From Deefgea rivuli DSM 18356 (GTDB lineage: Bacteria > Pseudomonadota > Gammaproteobacteria > Burkholderiales > Chitinibacteraceae), in the NCBI RefSeq assembly GCF_000620145.1, contig NZ_JHVM01000003.1:248001-312000 (forward strand): 64,000 bases of DNA. Direction: 5' to 3'. The stretch's first letter is position 1. Each line of letters starts with the position of its first letter. A program made the position numbers and the translations under genes. The notes below the pieces were generated by a model. The model had not been told where the DNA came from and searched no databases. It saw only the letters and a list, made by a program, of their open reading frames with translations. Shown here piece after piece: positions 27,462-35,796 of the stretch.

Positions 27462-30400
27462 TTAGAACTGTCTCGTCCAATTCACATCGACCGAACTCGA
27501 GTCGATACCGAAACGCGAAACAACCGACCAATTTCGCGACAACTGCAAAGTAAAGCGAATCGCATCACGTAAGCCGGTAAAGCTCTTATCGAGTGAGACA
27601 CTAAAATTCCGACCCAAGTGCTTAGTGACCGAAACCACCTGTGTCGTCGAGCCGTCCGACTCTTTAACCGAGCTGTAACTAGCGTCATCCAGCCCCACCG
27701 TACCTAATATCCGTCCCGTAATACTTGGCCCAGAATTACCCGTCGCCATCGAATTGAGCAATTGCAAAGCCAAAGCGCTATCGGAGCTGCCAATGCTGTC
27801 GACGCCATGCCCAAATAACAACCAAGAGATTTTTTCTGCGTCCGGCACATTCGGCTCGGACACCAAGCTAATCCGTGGCGACTGCGCCGTACCTTGCACT
27901 CGAACGCCCACTTCCACCGATTGATTACGCCGCATCGCCAACACATCCAGCCCCGGATTATCCACCGGACCGATAAACGACAAAACGCCCCGCTCAATAT
28001 CCAAAGTTCGCCCATAGGCACGGTATTCGCCACGATCCACACTGACCGTACCATTCGCTCTCAAAGCCTGATTCGCCTGCGCCCGCAAACGCAACTGACC
28101 AATCAGCTGTGCATCTAGCCCATAACCCCGGAAACGGAAGTTATTGCCCAAATCCACATTCAACTCAATATTGATCGGCAAAGCGCGCGAAGTTTCAACG
28201 CGCTCACGCCCCAGTACCACCACATCGGCAGACAGGCGCGGTACGTCATTAGACACAAACTGAATATCGCCTTCATCGGCAACAAACTGCCCATTAACTT
28301 GCAAGGTACCGTCACGAAATTCAATCGCCCCTTGCCCACTCATCACCAGCAACATATCGGGCTTGCTAATCAACGTGAACTGATTGGCCACCAATTTTGC
28401 CGAACCAACAAGCCCTTCCTGCCCCATTTCTATCACGCCAGAGCCGGTGATACTGCCTTTACCGCCGTTAAACTTCAGGGTACGTAGCTGAATTTGCTGA
28501 TTGGATAACACCACATCCAACTCACCATCGGTCAAACGAATGCCAGTATTGGCATCGCGGATCGATAGCGCCGAGCCTTGCACAAGGCCCGTCATTTTAA
28601 CTACGCCTGACTGTGAAACACGCTGCACATTCATTTTGGCACGGCCCGCTAGGCGCATATCCGGCCCCATAAAAGGCGACAACAAAGCCAAGTCGGGCAA
28701 ATCACCCCGCAAATTCATCACCACAGGCTGATAATCCAGCGGTTGCCCTGTGCGTGGATCAAGTGCGGCGGTCAAGCTAAAATCCGCCAATCCAAATCGA
28801 GGTGATTGAAAATTACTCAATACGCTCAGTTGGTTTTTATTTATTTTGGCATTGAGCTGTAAGTCACTCAACTGAACCGCTTGTGCCGTCGCACCAGCAC
28901 CTTGCCAGACCACATCACCAGCTAGGCGTTTTAAATTCAAACTACCGTTAATATCCTGCGCCTGTTCAATCGACCAGCCACCAGCCAAGACCAAATCGCT
29001 GCGAATTTCTTTGTTACCCAGCAAAGGCAACCAGTCGGCCACCACAATTTTTTTAAACTCGCCCTGCGTGCTGATGAGACCCGGACGCCAATCAAAATGC
29101 CCCAGCCGAATCACACTCTGCCCCAGCTGAAGGTCAGCGACGCCCAGCTTCACTTGTTCACTTGATGCCAGCAGCGTCATTGGCGCTAATAGCTGGAATG
29201 GCACGATACTTTTACCTGCCAGCGTTTTCACTTTACCTTGCCAAATAAATTGCTCGCTCAAAGCGCCCGCCAAGGTGGTATTAAGCTCCAGCTCCTGACC
29301 CGCTTGCAGCCCTTTCACGCTCAGCGTAATTTCATGCTGATTTCGGCTACCCGCAGACCAGAGATTGATTTTATTTAACTGAGTCTCGCCCATCACCAAC
29401 TGAGTCAAGTCAGCCTGCAACTTCATCGGCCCTTGCAAATCAGCGCGTAAATCCAGCTGTATATCGGCCTGCTGTACACTCAAATCCCACGGTGTTTTGA
29501 CCTTACTGGCTTTAAGCCCGCCTTGAATCTGCAACAGTGTAAAAGGCCCCGATAACACCCCTTGCCCCTCGACCAGGCCGGAGAATTCACGCCCAATCAC
29601 CGCCAGATTGGGTAGATGTAATTGATAAGTGAGCTGATCATTGACCCGCCCCAGTGCGCCCTTAAGATCAACTCGGTTTGCCCCCAAGCTCAGCCAAAGC
29701 AAGCTGTCTTGCAAACGATCTTGACTCAACTTCAAGCGACCTTGCCCCGCCAGTGCCTCGCCATTGAAGCGACTATTTTTCAGTATGTAAGCTAAATCAA
29801 TTTGAGGTATCGGCTTGAGCGCACCGCTTGTATTGATGTCCGCACTAATACTACCCGATGGTACTGAAGCATATTCAGCGGGGTTAAATTGTTTCAGCTC
29901 TGCATCTAACTTAAAATCAAATGGCGACATTAAGTTAACTTCGCCTTTGGCAGTCACTTGGCTAACACCTCGGCTTAGCGCCAACTGTCGCACCGCAATT
30001 CGCCGCTGCACATCGGGTCTAATCCATCCCAAATCGACTTCAGCTACGGCATTAAAGCGTCGATCACTGATTTTCCCCTTCACATCCGGCGCCAACCACG
30101 GCCCAGTAATACTGAGTCGCCCCGCCATTTGGCTAGCTGGTTGCGGTGACCAGAGCAAAGCGGGATCAATCGCTTGTAAATCGAGCTGTAAATTGAGTTT
30201 TTCATCCTTGATCTTGCCCGACGCCCGAATTTGACCATTGCCACTGAGCTGTGCGAGTAAACTTTTAATCTGTAGCTCATTGCCGTCAAGCGAGAGTTCC
30301 GCATTCAAACTTCGCAGCGGCAAGCCTTGGCGATCCAATGTATTGGGCCGCTGATTTTGTAAGCTGAGCTGCATTTGTGCCCCCGTTGCCGTGGGCTGGA

Positions 30401-31328
30401 TTTTTACATCGGCATTGATGAGCGCCTGAGGCGCACTGGGATGAAAAGCAGCAGGATTAATCTGATTTAATTTAGCACTACCATGCTGCAGCATTTGATA
30501 GGCATGCGGTGCAAACACATCGAGTTGCATCTCAATATTGGCGCTGACTTGATCGGCATCCAGATCGGCCTTGACGGCCAAAGCGCGTAAATCGCCTAGC
30601 ACATGGCCTACCGCGGTCAATTGACGGCCTTCCAGCTCGCCGGCCAGCACGAATGAACCTGCAGTCTCAAATGGCGCAAGTCCTTTCAAGTTCAAAGCTG
30701 CGCTTAATTTGCCTTGCGGTGCGCGAATTTGCAGCACGCTTAAGCGGTGCATCTTGCCATTGCTGTCCAAACTGGCCTGTATGTCTTGCAATAAAGGCAC
30801 GTCGCTGATGTCGAGTTTGGCGATATTGAGCTTAATAATTTTAAGTCCAAACGGCAGCGTCAAACTCGTTGGCGGCGGCGTTGGTGTTTTCATTGGCGGC
30901 TGTGGCTTTAAATGAATTTGCAAAGTATTCAGCAGCACCTCATCGAGGTATACGTCCCTAAGCAACAAAGCATAAGGCGACCAATCCAATACCCCATGAT
31001 CTAGCTTAACTTCAACATCGGCCGTATTAACGACCAAATCGCGCACTTCCAAACGCGACCAGAGCGAGCCTTGTAAAGATTTTAAGGAAACAATACCACT
31101 GCGGTTAATCACTTCTACCAAGCGCGCACGGCCATGATCTGAATCAAGCCAAGTAAAAATGCCCGCCACAATCACGAGGGTGAGCACGAAGCTACTGAGC
31201 GTACCCCAGACTACGCCACGCAAAACACGCCGAGCGATGCCGTATTTTGGCTTATTCGCTACAGTGGAAACGGCTTGATCGGACGTGCTCGGCGATTCGG
31301 CCGCAGCCTTAGTAGATTCAATCGACAT
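27462..31328 (-). CDS. tamB: TamB, translocation and assembly module inner-membrane subunit
   Basis: The 1288-residue AsmA-like/DUF490 protein has one N-terminal membrane helix (about 38-58, TLSSFVLTLVIVAGIFTW). A long beta-taco repeat body follows (many LKG/ADL/LNLKRLAGD-type strands), ending in the conserved C-terminal domain (VEVGVRVQGTAQSPRISLVSEPNVPDAEKISWLLFG). TamB spans the periplasm and works with TamA in outer-membrane protein insertion and, by newer data, in phospholipid transport. Its start overlaps the tamA stop by 1 nt (TAATG), so translation is coupled. The length is normal for the family. Confidence 0.95.
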   Translation of the reverse strand: MSIESTKAAAESPSTSDQAVSTVANKPKYGIARRVLRGVVWGTLSSFVLTLVIVAGIFTWLDSDHGRARLVEVINRSGIVSLKSLQGSLWSRLEVRDLVVNTADVEVKLDHGVLDWSPYALLLRDVYLDEVLLNTLQIHLKPQPPMKTPTPPPTSLTLPFGLKIIKLNIAKLDISDVPLLQDIQASLDSNGKMHRLSVLQIRAPQGKLSAALNLKGLAPFETAGSFVLAGELEGRQLTAVGHVLGDLRALAVKADLDADQVSANIEMQLDVFAPHAYQMLQHGSAKLNQINPAAFHPSAPQALINADVKIQPTATGAQMQLSLQNQRPNTLDRQGLPLRSLNAELSLDGNELQIKSLLAQLSGNGQIRASGKIKDEKLNLQLDLQAIDPALLWSPQPASQMAGRLSITGPWLAPDVKGKISDRRFNAVAEVDLGWIRPDVQRRIAVRQLALSRGVSQVTAKGEVNLMSPFDFKLDAELKQFNPAEYASVPSGSISADINTSGALKPIPQIDLAYILKNSRFNGEALAGQGRLKLSQDRLQDSLLWLSLGANRVDLKGALGRVNDQLTYQLHLPNLAVIGREFSGLVEGQGVLSGPFTLLQIQGGLKASKVKTPWDLSVQQADIQLDLRADLQGPMKLQADLTQLVMGETQLNKINLWSAGSRNQHEITLSVKGLQAGQELELNTTLAGALSEQFIWQGKVKTLAGKSIVPFQLLAPMTLLASSEQVKLGVADLQLGQSVIRLGHFDWRPGLISTQGEFKKIVVADWLPLLGNKEIRSDLVLAGGWSIEQAQDINGSLNLKRLAGDVVWQGAGATAQAVQLSDLQLNAKINKNQLSVLSNFQSPRFGLADFSLTAALDPRTGQPLDYQPVVMNLRGDLPDLALLSPFMGPDMRLAGRAKMNVQRVSQSGVVKMTGLVQGSALSIRDANTGIRLTDGELDVVLSNQQIQLRTLKFNGGKGSITGSGVIEMGQEGLVGSAKLVANQFTLISKPDMLLVMSGQGAIEFRDGTLQVNGQFVADEGDIQFVSNDVPRLSADVVVLGRERVETSRALPINIELNVDLGNNFRFRGYGLDAQLIGQLRLRAQANQALRANGTVSVDRGEYRAYGRTLDIERGVLSFIGPVDNPGLDVLAMRRNQSVEVGVRVQGTAQSPRISLVSEPNVPDAEKISWLLFGHGVDSIGSSDSALALQLLNSMATGNSGPSITGRILGTVGLDDASYSSVKESDGSTTQVVSVTKHLGRNFSVSLDKSFTGLRDAIRFTLQLSRNWSVVSRFGIDSSSVDVNWTRQF

Positions 31329-33280
31329 TAAAATGCTAAGCCCATGGCAAATTCAAAGCGTACTTTTCGGGCATCAAGGCCATAGGCCAAATCGGCACCA
31401 ATCTGTCCAAGTGGGCTATTCCAGCGAGCGCCCACGCCGACACCGCCAACTGGCTCAAGATTTTGCCAGTCTTCAGCGGCAGAGCCATAGTCAAAAAAGA
31501 TCGCAGCACGCCAATCTTTCACCACGGGATGCTGGTATTCAATCGATGAAGTCGCTAAGACTTTGCCAGGCGCAACCGAGCCGCCCATATCTACACCCAG
31601 CGATTGATACGCATAACCTCGTACTGAGCCCACACCACCCGCACGAAATAACCAATCGGTTGGCACATTGGTCGCATCTTCTGTAATGGTGTCACCCAAT
31701 TCCAGGCGCAACATCAATACGCCCTCACGCCCTACTTTCTGGTAATACACGCCATTGGTATACAGACGCAAAAAATTGGCATCGCTGAGTAGATGGCTGG
31801 ATGCGCCACCGATTTCAGCTTGAACCATATAACCATCCCGAGGATTTTTTTTACTATCTAAATTTCGCTGAATCCATTTGAAATTACCGGTCAACGATTT
31901 AGGATTATTTGATGTTCCATCATTCAGTTCACGTGTTTCAGTGAGGTACTCAACAGTAATATACCGCTCAATATTGCCTTCTAATTTATTGCGCCCCAGC
32001 CCTGTCCGATAAGTTTCCGATTGCAAGCCTTGAATATCCGAGCGCAAATAACGCAAATTACCGCCATTTTCCCAACCATCGCGCCCACGCGGCAACGTCA
32101 CGCCGATGCCTGCTGATTGCTCTTTTTGCGTTAGGCGTAAATCACTATTAAAAACCCACGCTCGATCCAGTAAATTCAAATAACGATAGGAAACACCCAC
32201 CTGAGCGCCCGTATTGGTGTCGTAACCCAAATTGGTCGTCACCCGATTAAGCGGCGACTCTTGCACATCAATGGTCAGCGGAGCCTCAAAAGGTTCAGTT
32301 TGAGACAGTTCAACATCGACTAAGACCGATGAAAAATGCGGCATATTCTGCAGTTCAGTCTGCAAATCAATCAAATCATTACGCCGGTAGCCCTGCCCAG
32401 GCTCAATCTGCACCCGATCAAGCACCAAATACTCAGGAAAATGCTTTAAACCACGAATGGTCGTGCCCCCAAAAACATAGGCCGGACCACTATCAATATC
32501 AATTCTGAAATGAGCGGTATTCTTGATTGGATCAATGGTTGCGACACTATCGCTGATTTGTGACGCGGGATAATCACGCGCAATAAAAGACGCTAAGCTG
32601 CGCCGCTTTAATTCATCCCAAGCACTTTGCGTGAAGCGCTCGTCGATCAACTCATCAGCACGTGAGGTAAATCGCCGTTGCAAGATCTGTAAACGCTCTG
32701 GATTTTCTGTGATGCCACCTGAAACATACTGCTGCGCATCCTTAATAACTGCAAAAGGCCCAAGATCAACATCAATAAACACCGTATTTTGGCCATTACG
32801 ACTCTCTAGCCGCGCCGTCGTTTTAGAATTGAAATAGCCTTCCGTCTCGACCAAAGACGTAACAGCATTGGGCACATTTTCAATTAAATGATTGAGTTGT
32901 TCCGATGAATTACGCGGACTATTACGCAAAGCAAAGATTTCGAGGTGCTGTTCCAGCAAAGCCGATACCGCAGACGGGGCACGCAACTCAATACGGAAAT
33001 TAAACGGAATCGGAGCAGTGCTTTCAGCGCTGGCAGCACTCACGAAGAATGCCGAGGTCAACCAGAAGGGAGCGAGGAGGTCTTGGGCTTTCAAACGAAA
33101 AAACCAAAGCAAAGATTGAAACCGCGACTTTACCAAAACTGCAGCCGCATTGCTTGAATGAATGTTCAATTGCAGCAAAAAAAATCCCGACTTGGCTCGC
33201 ATCAAACAGACGCAAGTCAAAGCCGGGCACAGGAGGATGGAGTCGATAACGCAACCTTCGTTGCGGGTACTACAGAGCAC
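31328..33280 (-). CDS. tamA: TamA, Omp85-family outer-membrane assembly protein
   Basis: POTRA domains are visible in the N-terminal third (FGGTTIRGLKHFPEYLVLDRVQIEPGQGYRRNDLIDLQTELQN). The C-terminal Omp85 barrel has GGVGSVRGYAYQSLGV, the lid-loop RGY motif, and ends in LAYGLDARKVRFEFAMGLAF with a terminal aromatic. It inserts or chaperones outer-membrane proteins together with TamB. The frame is open to 33280, but the true start is probably internal, shortly before the signal peptide that ends LTSAFFVSAASA; no ATG with a good ribosome-binding site fits, so a TTG or GTG start is likely. Treat the given start as the maximum extent. Confidence 0.9.
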   Translation of the reverse strand: MLCSTRNEGCVIDSILLCPALTCVCLMRAKSGFFLLQLNIHSSNAAAVLVKSRFQSLLWFFRLKAQDLLAPFWLTSAFFVSAASAESTAPIPFNFRIELRAPSAVSALLEQHLEIFALRNSPRNSSEQLNHLIENVPNAVTSLVETEGYFNSKTTARLESRNGQNTVFIDVDLGPFAVIKDAQQYVSGGITENPERLQILQRRFTSRADELIDERFTQSAWDELKRRSLASFIARDYPASQISDSVATIDPIKNTAHFRIDIDSGPAYVFGGTTIRGLKHFPEYLVLDRVQIEPGQGYRRNDLIDLQTELQNMPHFSSVLVDVELSQTEPFEAPLTIDVQESPLNRVTTNLGYDTNTGAQVGVSYRYLNLLDRAWVFNSDLRLTQKEQSAGIGVTLPRGRDGWENGGNLRYLRSDIQGLQSETYRTGLGRNKLEGNIERYITVEYLTETRELNDGTSNNPKSLTGNFKWIQRNLDSKKNPRDGYMVQAEIGGASSHLLSDANFLRLYTNGVYYQKVGREGVLMLRLELGDTITEDATNVPTDWLFRAGGVGSVRGYAYQSLGVDMGGSVAPGKVLATSSIEYQHPVVKDWRAAIFFDYGSAAEDWQNLEPVGGVGVGARWNSPLGQIGADLAYGLDARKVRFEFAMGLAF

Positions 33281-33299
33281 TACATAAAATCTTTATCGC

Positions 33300-33392
33300 T
33301 TAGCGATCGAGCGTCAACTGCCAGCCGTGTGATTTAACGAGCAATTGTTGTTGGAATTCGAAATTTTTAATCATTTTGATTAAGGTACGCAT
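33300..33392 (-). CDS. Putative 30-residue small protein
   Basis: This short ORF encodes about 30 residues, beginning MRTLIKMIKNFEFQQQLL and ending WQLTLDR. It has a near-ideal ribosome-binding site, AAGGAG 7 nt before the ATG at 33392. Basic residues lie at the start and Gln-rich residues in the middle; there is no membrane helix. It lies 20 nt before the maximal tamA frame on the same strand, so it may be a leader or the first gene of the tam transcript. No family is recognised. The evidence is start-signal quality and position only. Confidence 0.55.
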   Translation of the reverse strand: MRTLIKMIKNFEFQQQLLVKSHGWQLTLDR

Positions 33393-33678
33393 GGTAGTTC
33401 TCCTTGAGTTGTGCCAGCTATCTCACTGGCAGTGCATTCTTGCTTCGATGGACGTACTTTATCAAAACTACAGAATTAACGCAAGACATTAGGTAATATT
33501 ACTACCTAATTTAAAGCCACAACACGTAACAACAAGTACATAAAATGAAATAAAAATCATATATTTCAACAACAACAACTGTAACAAACAAAAATAACAA
33601 AAAATAAAAAAGTAGTATTACTACGAAAAATTCAATACAAGACCGCATCTGCGGCGGCCTCAGAAACATTCATACCAA
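33393..33678. other. AT-rich intergenic region with two related palindromes
   Basis: No gene is seen in 286 nt. Palindrome 1 is ATTAGGTA-7 nt-TACCTAAT (33488-33510). Palindrome 2 is GTAGTA-T-TACTAC (33612-33624). They share a TA(A/G)TATTACTAC core and could be protein-binding sites controlling the small-ORF/tam transcript on the minus strand. Confidence 0.45.
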
Positions 33679-34254
33679 TTAAACCTTACCCAATAAAGCG
33701 GCTTTCAAAGCCTCATTCACTGGTGCTTTGCCCAGCCAAATCGACAATAGCGCCGTTGCAAAAGCATCCCCTTCAATCACACCCACTGCCTGTCCGCGCA
33801 TCGAAATCTTCGTACCTTGATTGGGAATAAAATCAAGTACGATCACATCGCCCTTATTGGCGCTTTTCATTTCTGCAAAAATTTTTTCCAGTTCTGCCAA
33901 TTTGCCAGCAAAACCTTTGAGTTGTGCCGCAGACACATTCTGTTGCAGCCCTTCCAACAAAGCTTCGTGCAGGCTTTTAGAATCTACTGTACGCAGCATA
34001 TTCATTTGCATGCGCCGTGGACTCGTTGAATTTAAAACTTGCGCGGCATCGCTCGTTTTTGCTATTACATACAGCGATGCAATGTAAACATCAAAAACCA
34101 TCTTTTTGCGAATACCGGCGCCATTGAGCAGCAAAGGGCTCTCCGCGACGACGACTTTTTCGACGATTTGCGTTCCTGCCACTTCCAAAGCCGACACTGG
34201 CAATGCCAACAACATCGACGCCCCCAATACCGCAGCGGATACTATTTTTTTCAT
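33679..34254 (-). CDS. Secreted chalcone-isomerase-like domain protein
   Basis: The 191-residue protein starts with a signal peptide (MKKIVSAAVLGASMLLALPVSA). A chalcone-isomerase-like fold follows: GTQIVEKVVVAESPLLLNGAGIRKKMVFDVYIASLYV, and later SIWLGKAPVNEALKAALLG, the typical ending. Bacterial members are not flavonoid enzymes as far as known, and their role is unclear; some may bind fatty acids. I chose the ATG at 34254 with GGAG upstream over a longer in-frame start at 34284 that lies inside a terminator hairpin. The fad cluster lies directly upstream. Confidence 0.85.
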   Translation of the reverse strand: MKKIVSAAVLGASMLLALPVSALEVAGTQIVEKVVVAESPLLLNGAGIRKKMVFDVYIASLYVIAKTSDAAQVLNSTSPRRMQMNMLRTVDSKSLHEALLEGLQQNVSAAQLKGFAGKLAELEKIFAEMKSANKGDVIVLDFIPNQGTKISMRGQAVGVIEGDAFATALLSIWLGKAPVNEALKAALLGKV

Positions 34255-34264
34255 TTTTGGCTCC

Positions 34265-34300
34265 AAAAAAAGCCCGTAATCCAAATCATAGATACGGGCT
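34265..34300 (-). terminator. Terminator of the fad cluster (minus strand)
   Basis: AGCCCGTA (34271-34278) and TACGGGCT (34293-34300) form the stem; reading the minus strand, a T6 run follows at 34270-34265. It ends the transcript from the thiolase gene just before the next gene's ribosome-binding site. Confidence 0.75.
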
Positions 34301-34327
34301 TTTATATTTAAAAACGTAAGTACACGT

Positions 34328-34415
34328 GCACAAGTTTTATGGCAAGGCGTCGACGCCGCAGACAGTACTTTAGTACGACAAGGCGAGACAACGATGCAAG
34401 GGAACTTTTGCTTTA
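34328..34415. repeat. Dispersed repeat with AAGGCGTCGA core, copy 1
   Basis: The core (34343-34400) reads AAGGCGTCGACGCCGCAGAC, then AGTACTTTAGTAC and GGCGAGACAACG. It is bounded by GCACAAGTTTT on the left and AACTTTTGCTTTA on the right. The same core and similar ends recur at 39646-39766. Confidence 0.7.
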
Positions 34416-34428
34416 CTACTTAGTGAGA

Positions 34429-35631
34429 CTACAAAACCTGCAAAATCCCTGCCGCGCCCATGCCTGTGCCGATGCACATCGTCACCATCGCGTAGCCTGA
34501 TTTACCTTGGCCGCGCAGACCATGAATCGCCGTTGCTGCACGAATCGCGCCGGTTGCGCCCAGCGGATGCCCTAAAGCAATCGCACCGCCATGTGGATTC
34601 ACAATGCTCATATCCAAACTCAAATCACGACTCACCGCCAACGCTTGCGCAGCAAAGGCTTCGTTTAGCTCAATCCACGCCAGATCCGACAAATTCAAAC
34701 CGGCTTGTTTCAGCGCCGCCGGAATCGCTTCTTTCGGACCAATACCCATAATTTCAGGCGGAACGCCTTTGACGGCAAAAGTCACGTATTTGGCCAATGG
34801 CACCAGATTAAATTCTTTAAGGATTTTCTCTGAAACCAAAATCAAAGCCGCTGCGCCATCAGACATTTGCGAGCTATTGCCAGCAGTGACACTACCCTTA
34901 GCGGCAAATACCGTTTTCAGCTTCGCCAAACCGTCTGCACTGGTATCCGCACGTGGGCCTTCATCCTGCAACAGCGTTTTGCTGACGAGTTCAACCTCAC
35001 CCGTTGCCAAGTTTGGAATGCGGTAAGTCACGTCCAGCGGTGCGATTTCAGCAGTAAACTTGCCTGCGGCTGTGGCAGCCAAAGCGCGGCGATGCGATTC
35101 AACCGCAAACGCGTCTTGGTCTTCACGGCTCACTTGCCATTGCTGCGCAACTTTTTCTGCCGTTAAACCCATGCCGTAGGCAATCGCAACGTTTTCGTCC
35201 GTCTCGTAAATACTCGCGCCGAGAGACAACTTATTGCCGCCCATCGGCACCATCGACATCGATTCCGTACCCGCAGCAATCATCACATCGGCTTCGCCCA
35301 AGCGGATTTTGTCCGCCGCCAACGACACGGCATTAATCCCCGATGAGCAAAAACGATTAATCGTAATGCCGCCCACCGTATTGGGTAGCCCTGCCAGCAG
35401 CGCGCCTATCCGCGCCACATTCATGCCCTGCTCGCCCTCAGGCATCGCGCAACCTGCCACGACATCCGACACTAAAGCCGGATCCAGCGACGGCACTTGT
35501 GCCATCGCGGCGCGGAGTACATGCGCCAATAAATCATCTGGCCGCATGCCTTTCAACATGCCACGCGGCGCTTTACCGACTGGCGTTCGCACAGCGGCGA
35601 CGATATAAGCTTCTTGAATCTGTTTGCTCAT
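34429..35631 (-). CDS. fadA: Acetyl-CoA C-acyltransferase (beta-oxidation thiolase)
   Basis: The 400-residue thiolase has the nucleophile Cys in NRFCSSGINAVSLAADKI (about residue 91), NPHGGAIALGHPLGATGAIRA with the catalytic His, and the C-terminal CIGTGMGAAGIL with the second active-site Cys. It cleaves 3-ketoacyl-CoA with CoA in beta-oxidation. AGGAG lies 7 nt before the ATG. It is the last gene of the fad cluster; a 165-nt gap with an inverted repeat separates it from the FadN-type gene upstream. A biosynthetic thiolase (phaA/atoB) is less likely given the neighbours. Confidence 0.93.
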   Translation of the reverse strand: MSKQIQEAYIVAAVRTPVGKAPRGMLKGMRPDDLLAHVLRAAMAQVPSLDPALVSDVVAGCAMPEGEQGMNVARIGALLAGLPNTVGGITINRFCSSGINAVSLAADKIRLGEADVMIAAGTESMSMVPMGGNKLSLGASIYETDENVAIAYGMGLTAEKVAQQWQVSREDQDAFAVESHRRALAATAAGKFTAEIAPLDVTYRIPNLATGEVELVSKTLLQDEGPRADTSADGLAKLKTVFAAKGSVTAGNSSQMSDGAAALILVSEKILKEFNLVPLAKYVTFAVKGVPPEIMGIGPKEAIPAALKQAGLNLSDLAWIELNEAFAAQALAVSRDLSLDMSIVNPHGGAIALGHPLGATGAIRAATAIHGLRGQGKSGYAMVTMCIGTGMGAAGILQVL

Positions 35632-35664
35632 TTTGAGCTCCTGAACTTTTTTTGAAAAAGCCTA

Positions 35665-35782
35665 GTCCACGAAAAACACGAAAGGCACGAAATAAACCAA
35701 CTTCTTAGCCATGACTAATTCATTGTTACTTACGCCCCAAGCTGTAAAGCTTATTTTCGTGCTTTTCGTGACTTTCGTGGAC
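35665..35782. repeat. Large inverted repeat built from CACGAAA units
   Basis: The left arm (35665-35695) starts GTCCACGAAAAACACGAAA. The right arm (35752-35782) ends GACTTTCGTGGAC. The arms are about 31 nt with a few mismatches and a spacer near 56 nt. The same units occur at 13524-13616. Confidence 0.7.
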
Positions 35783-35796
35783 CCATTGGTTTTTAT

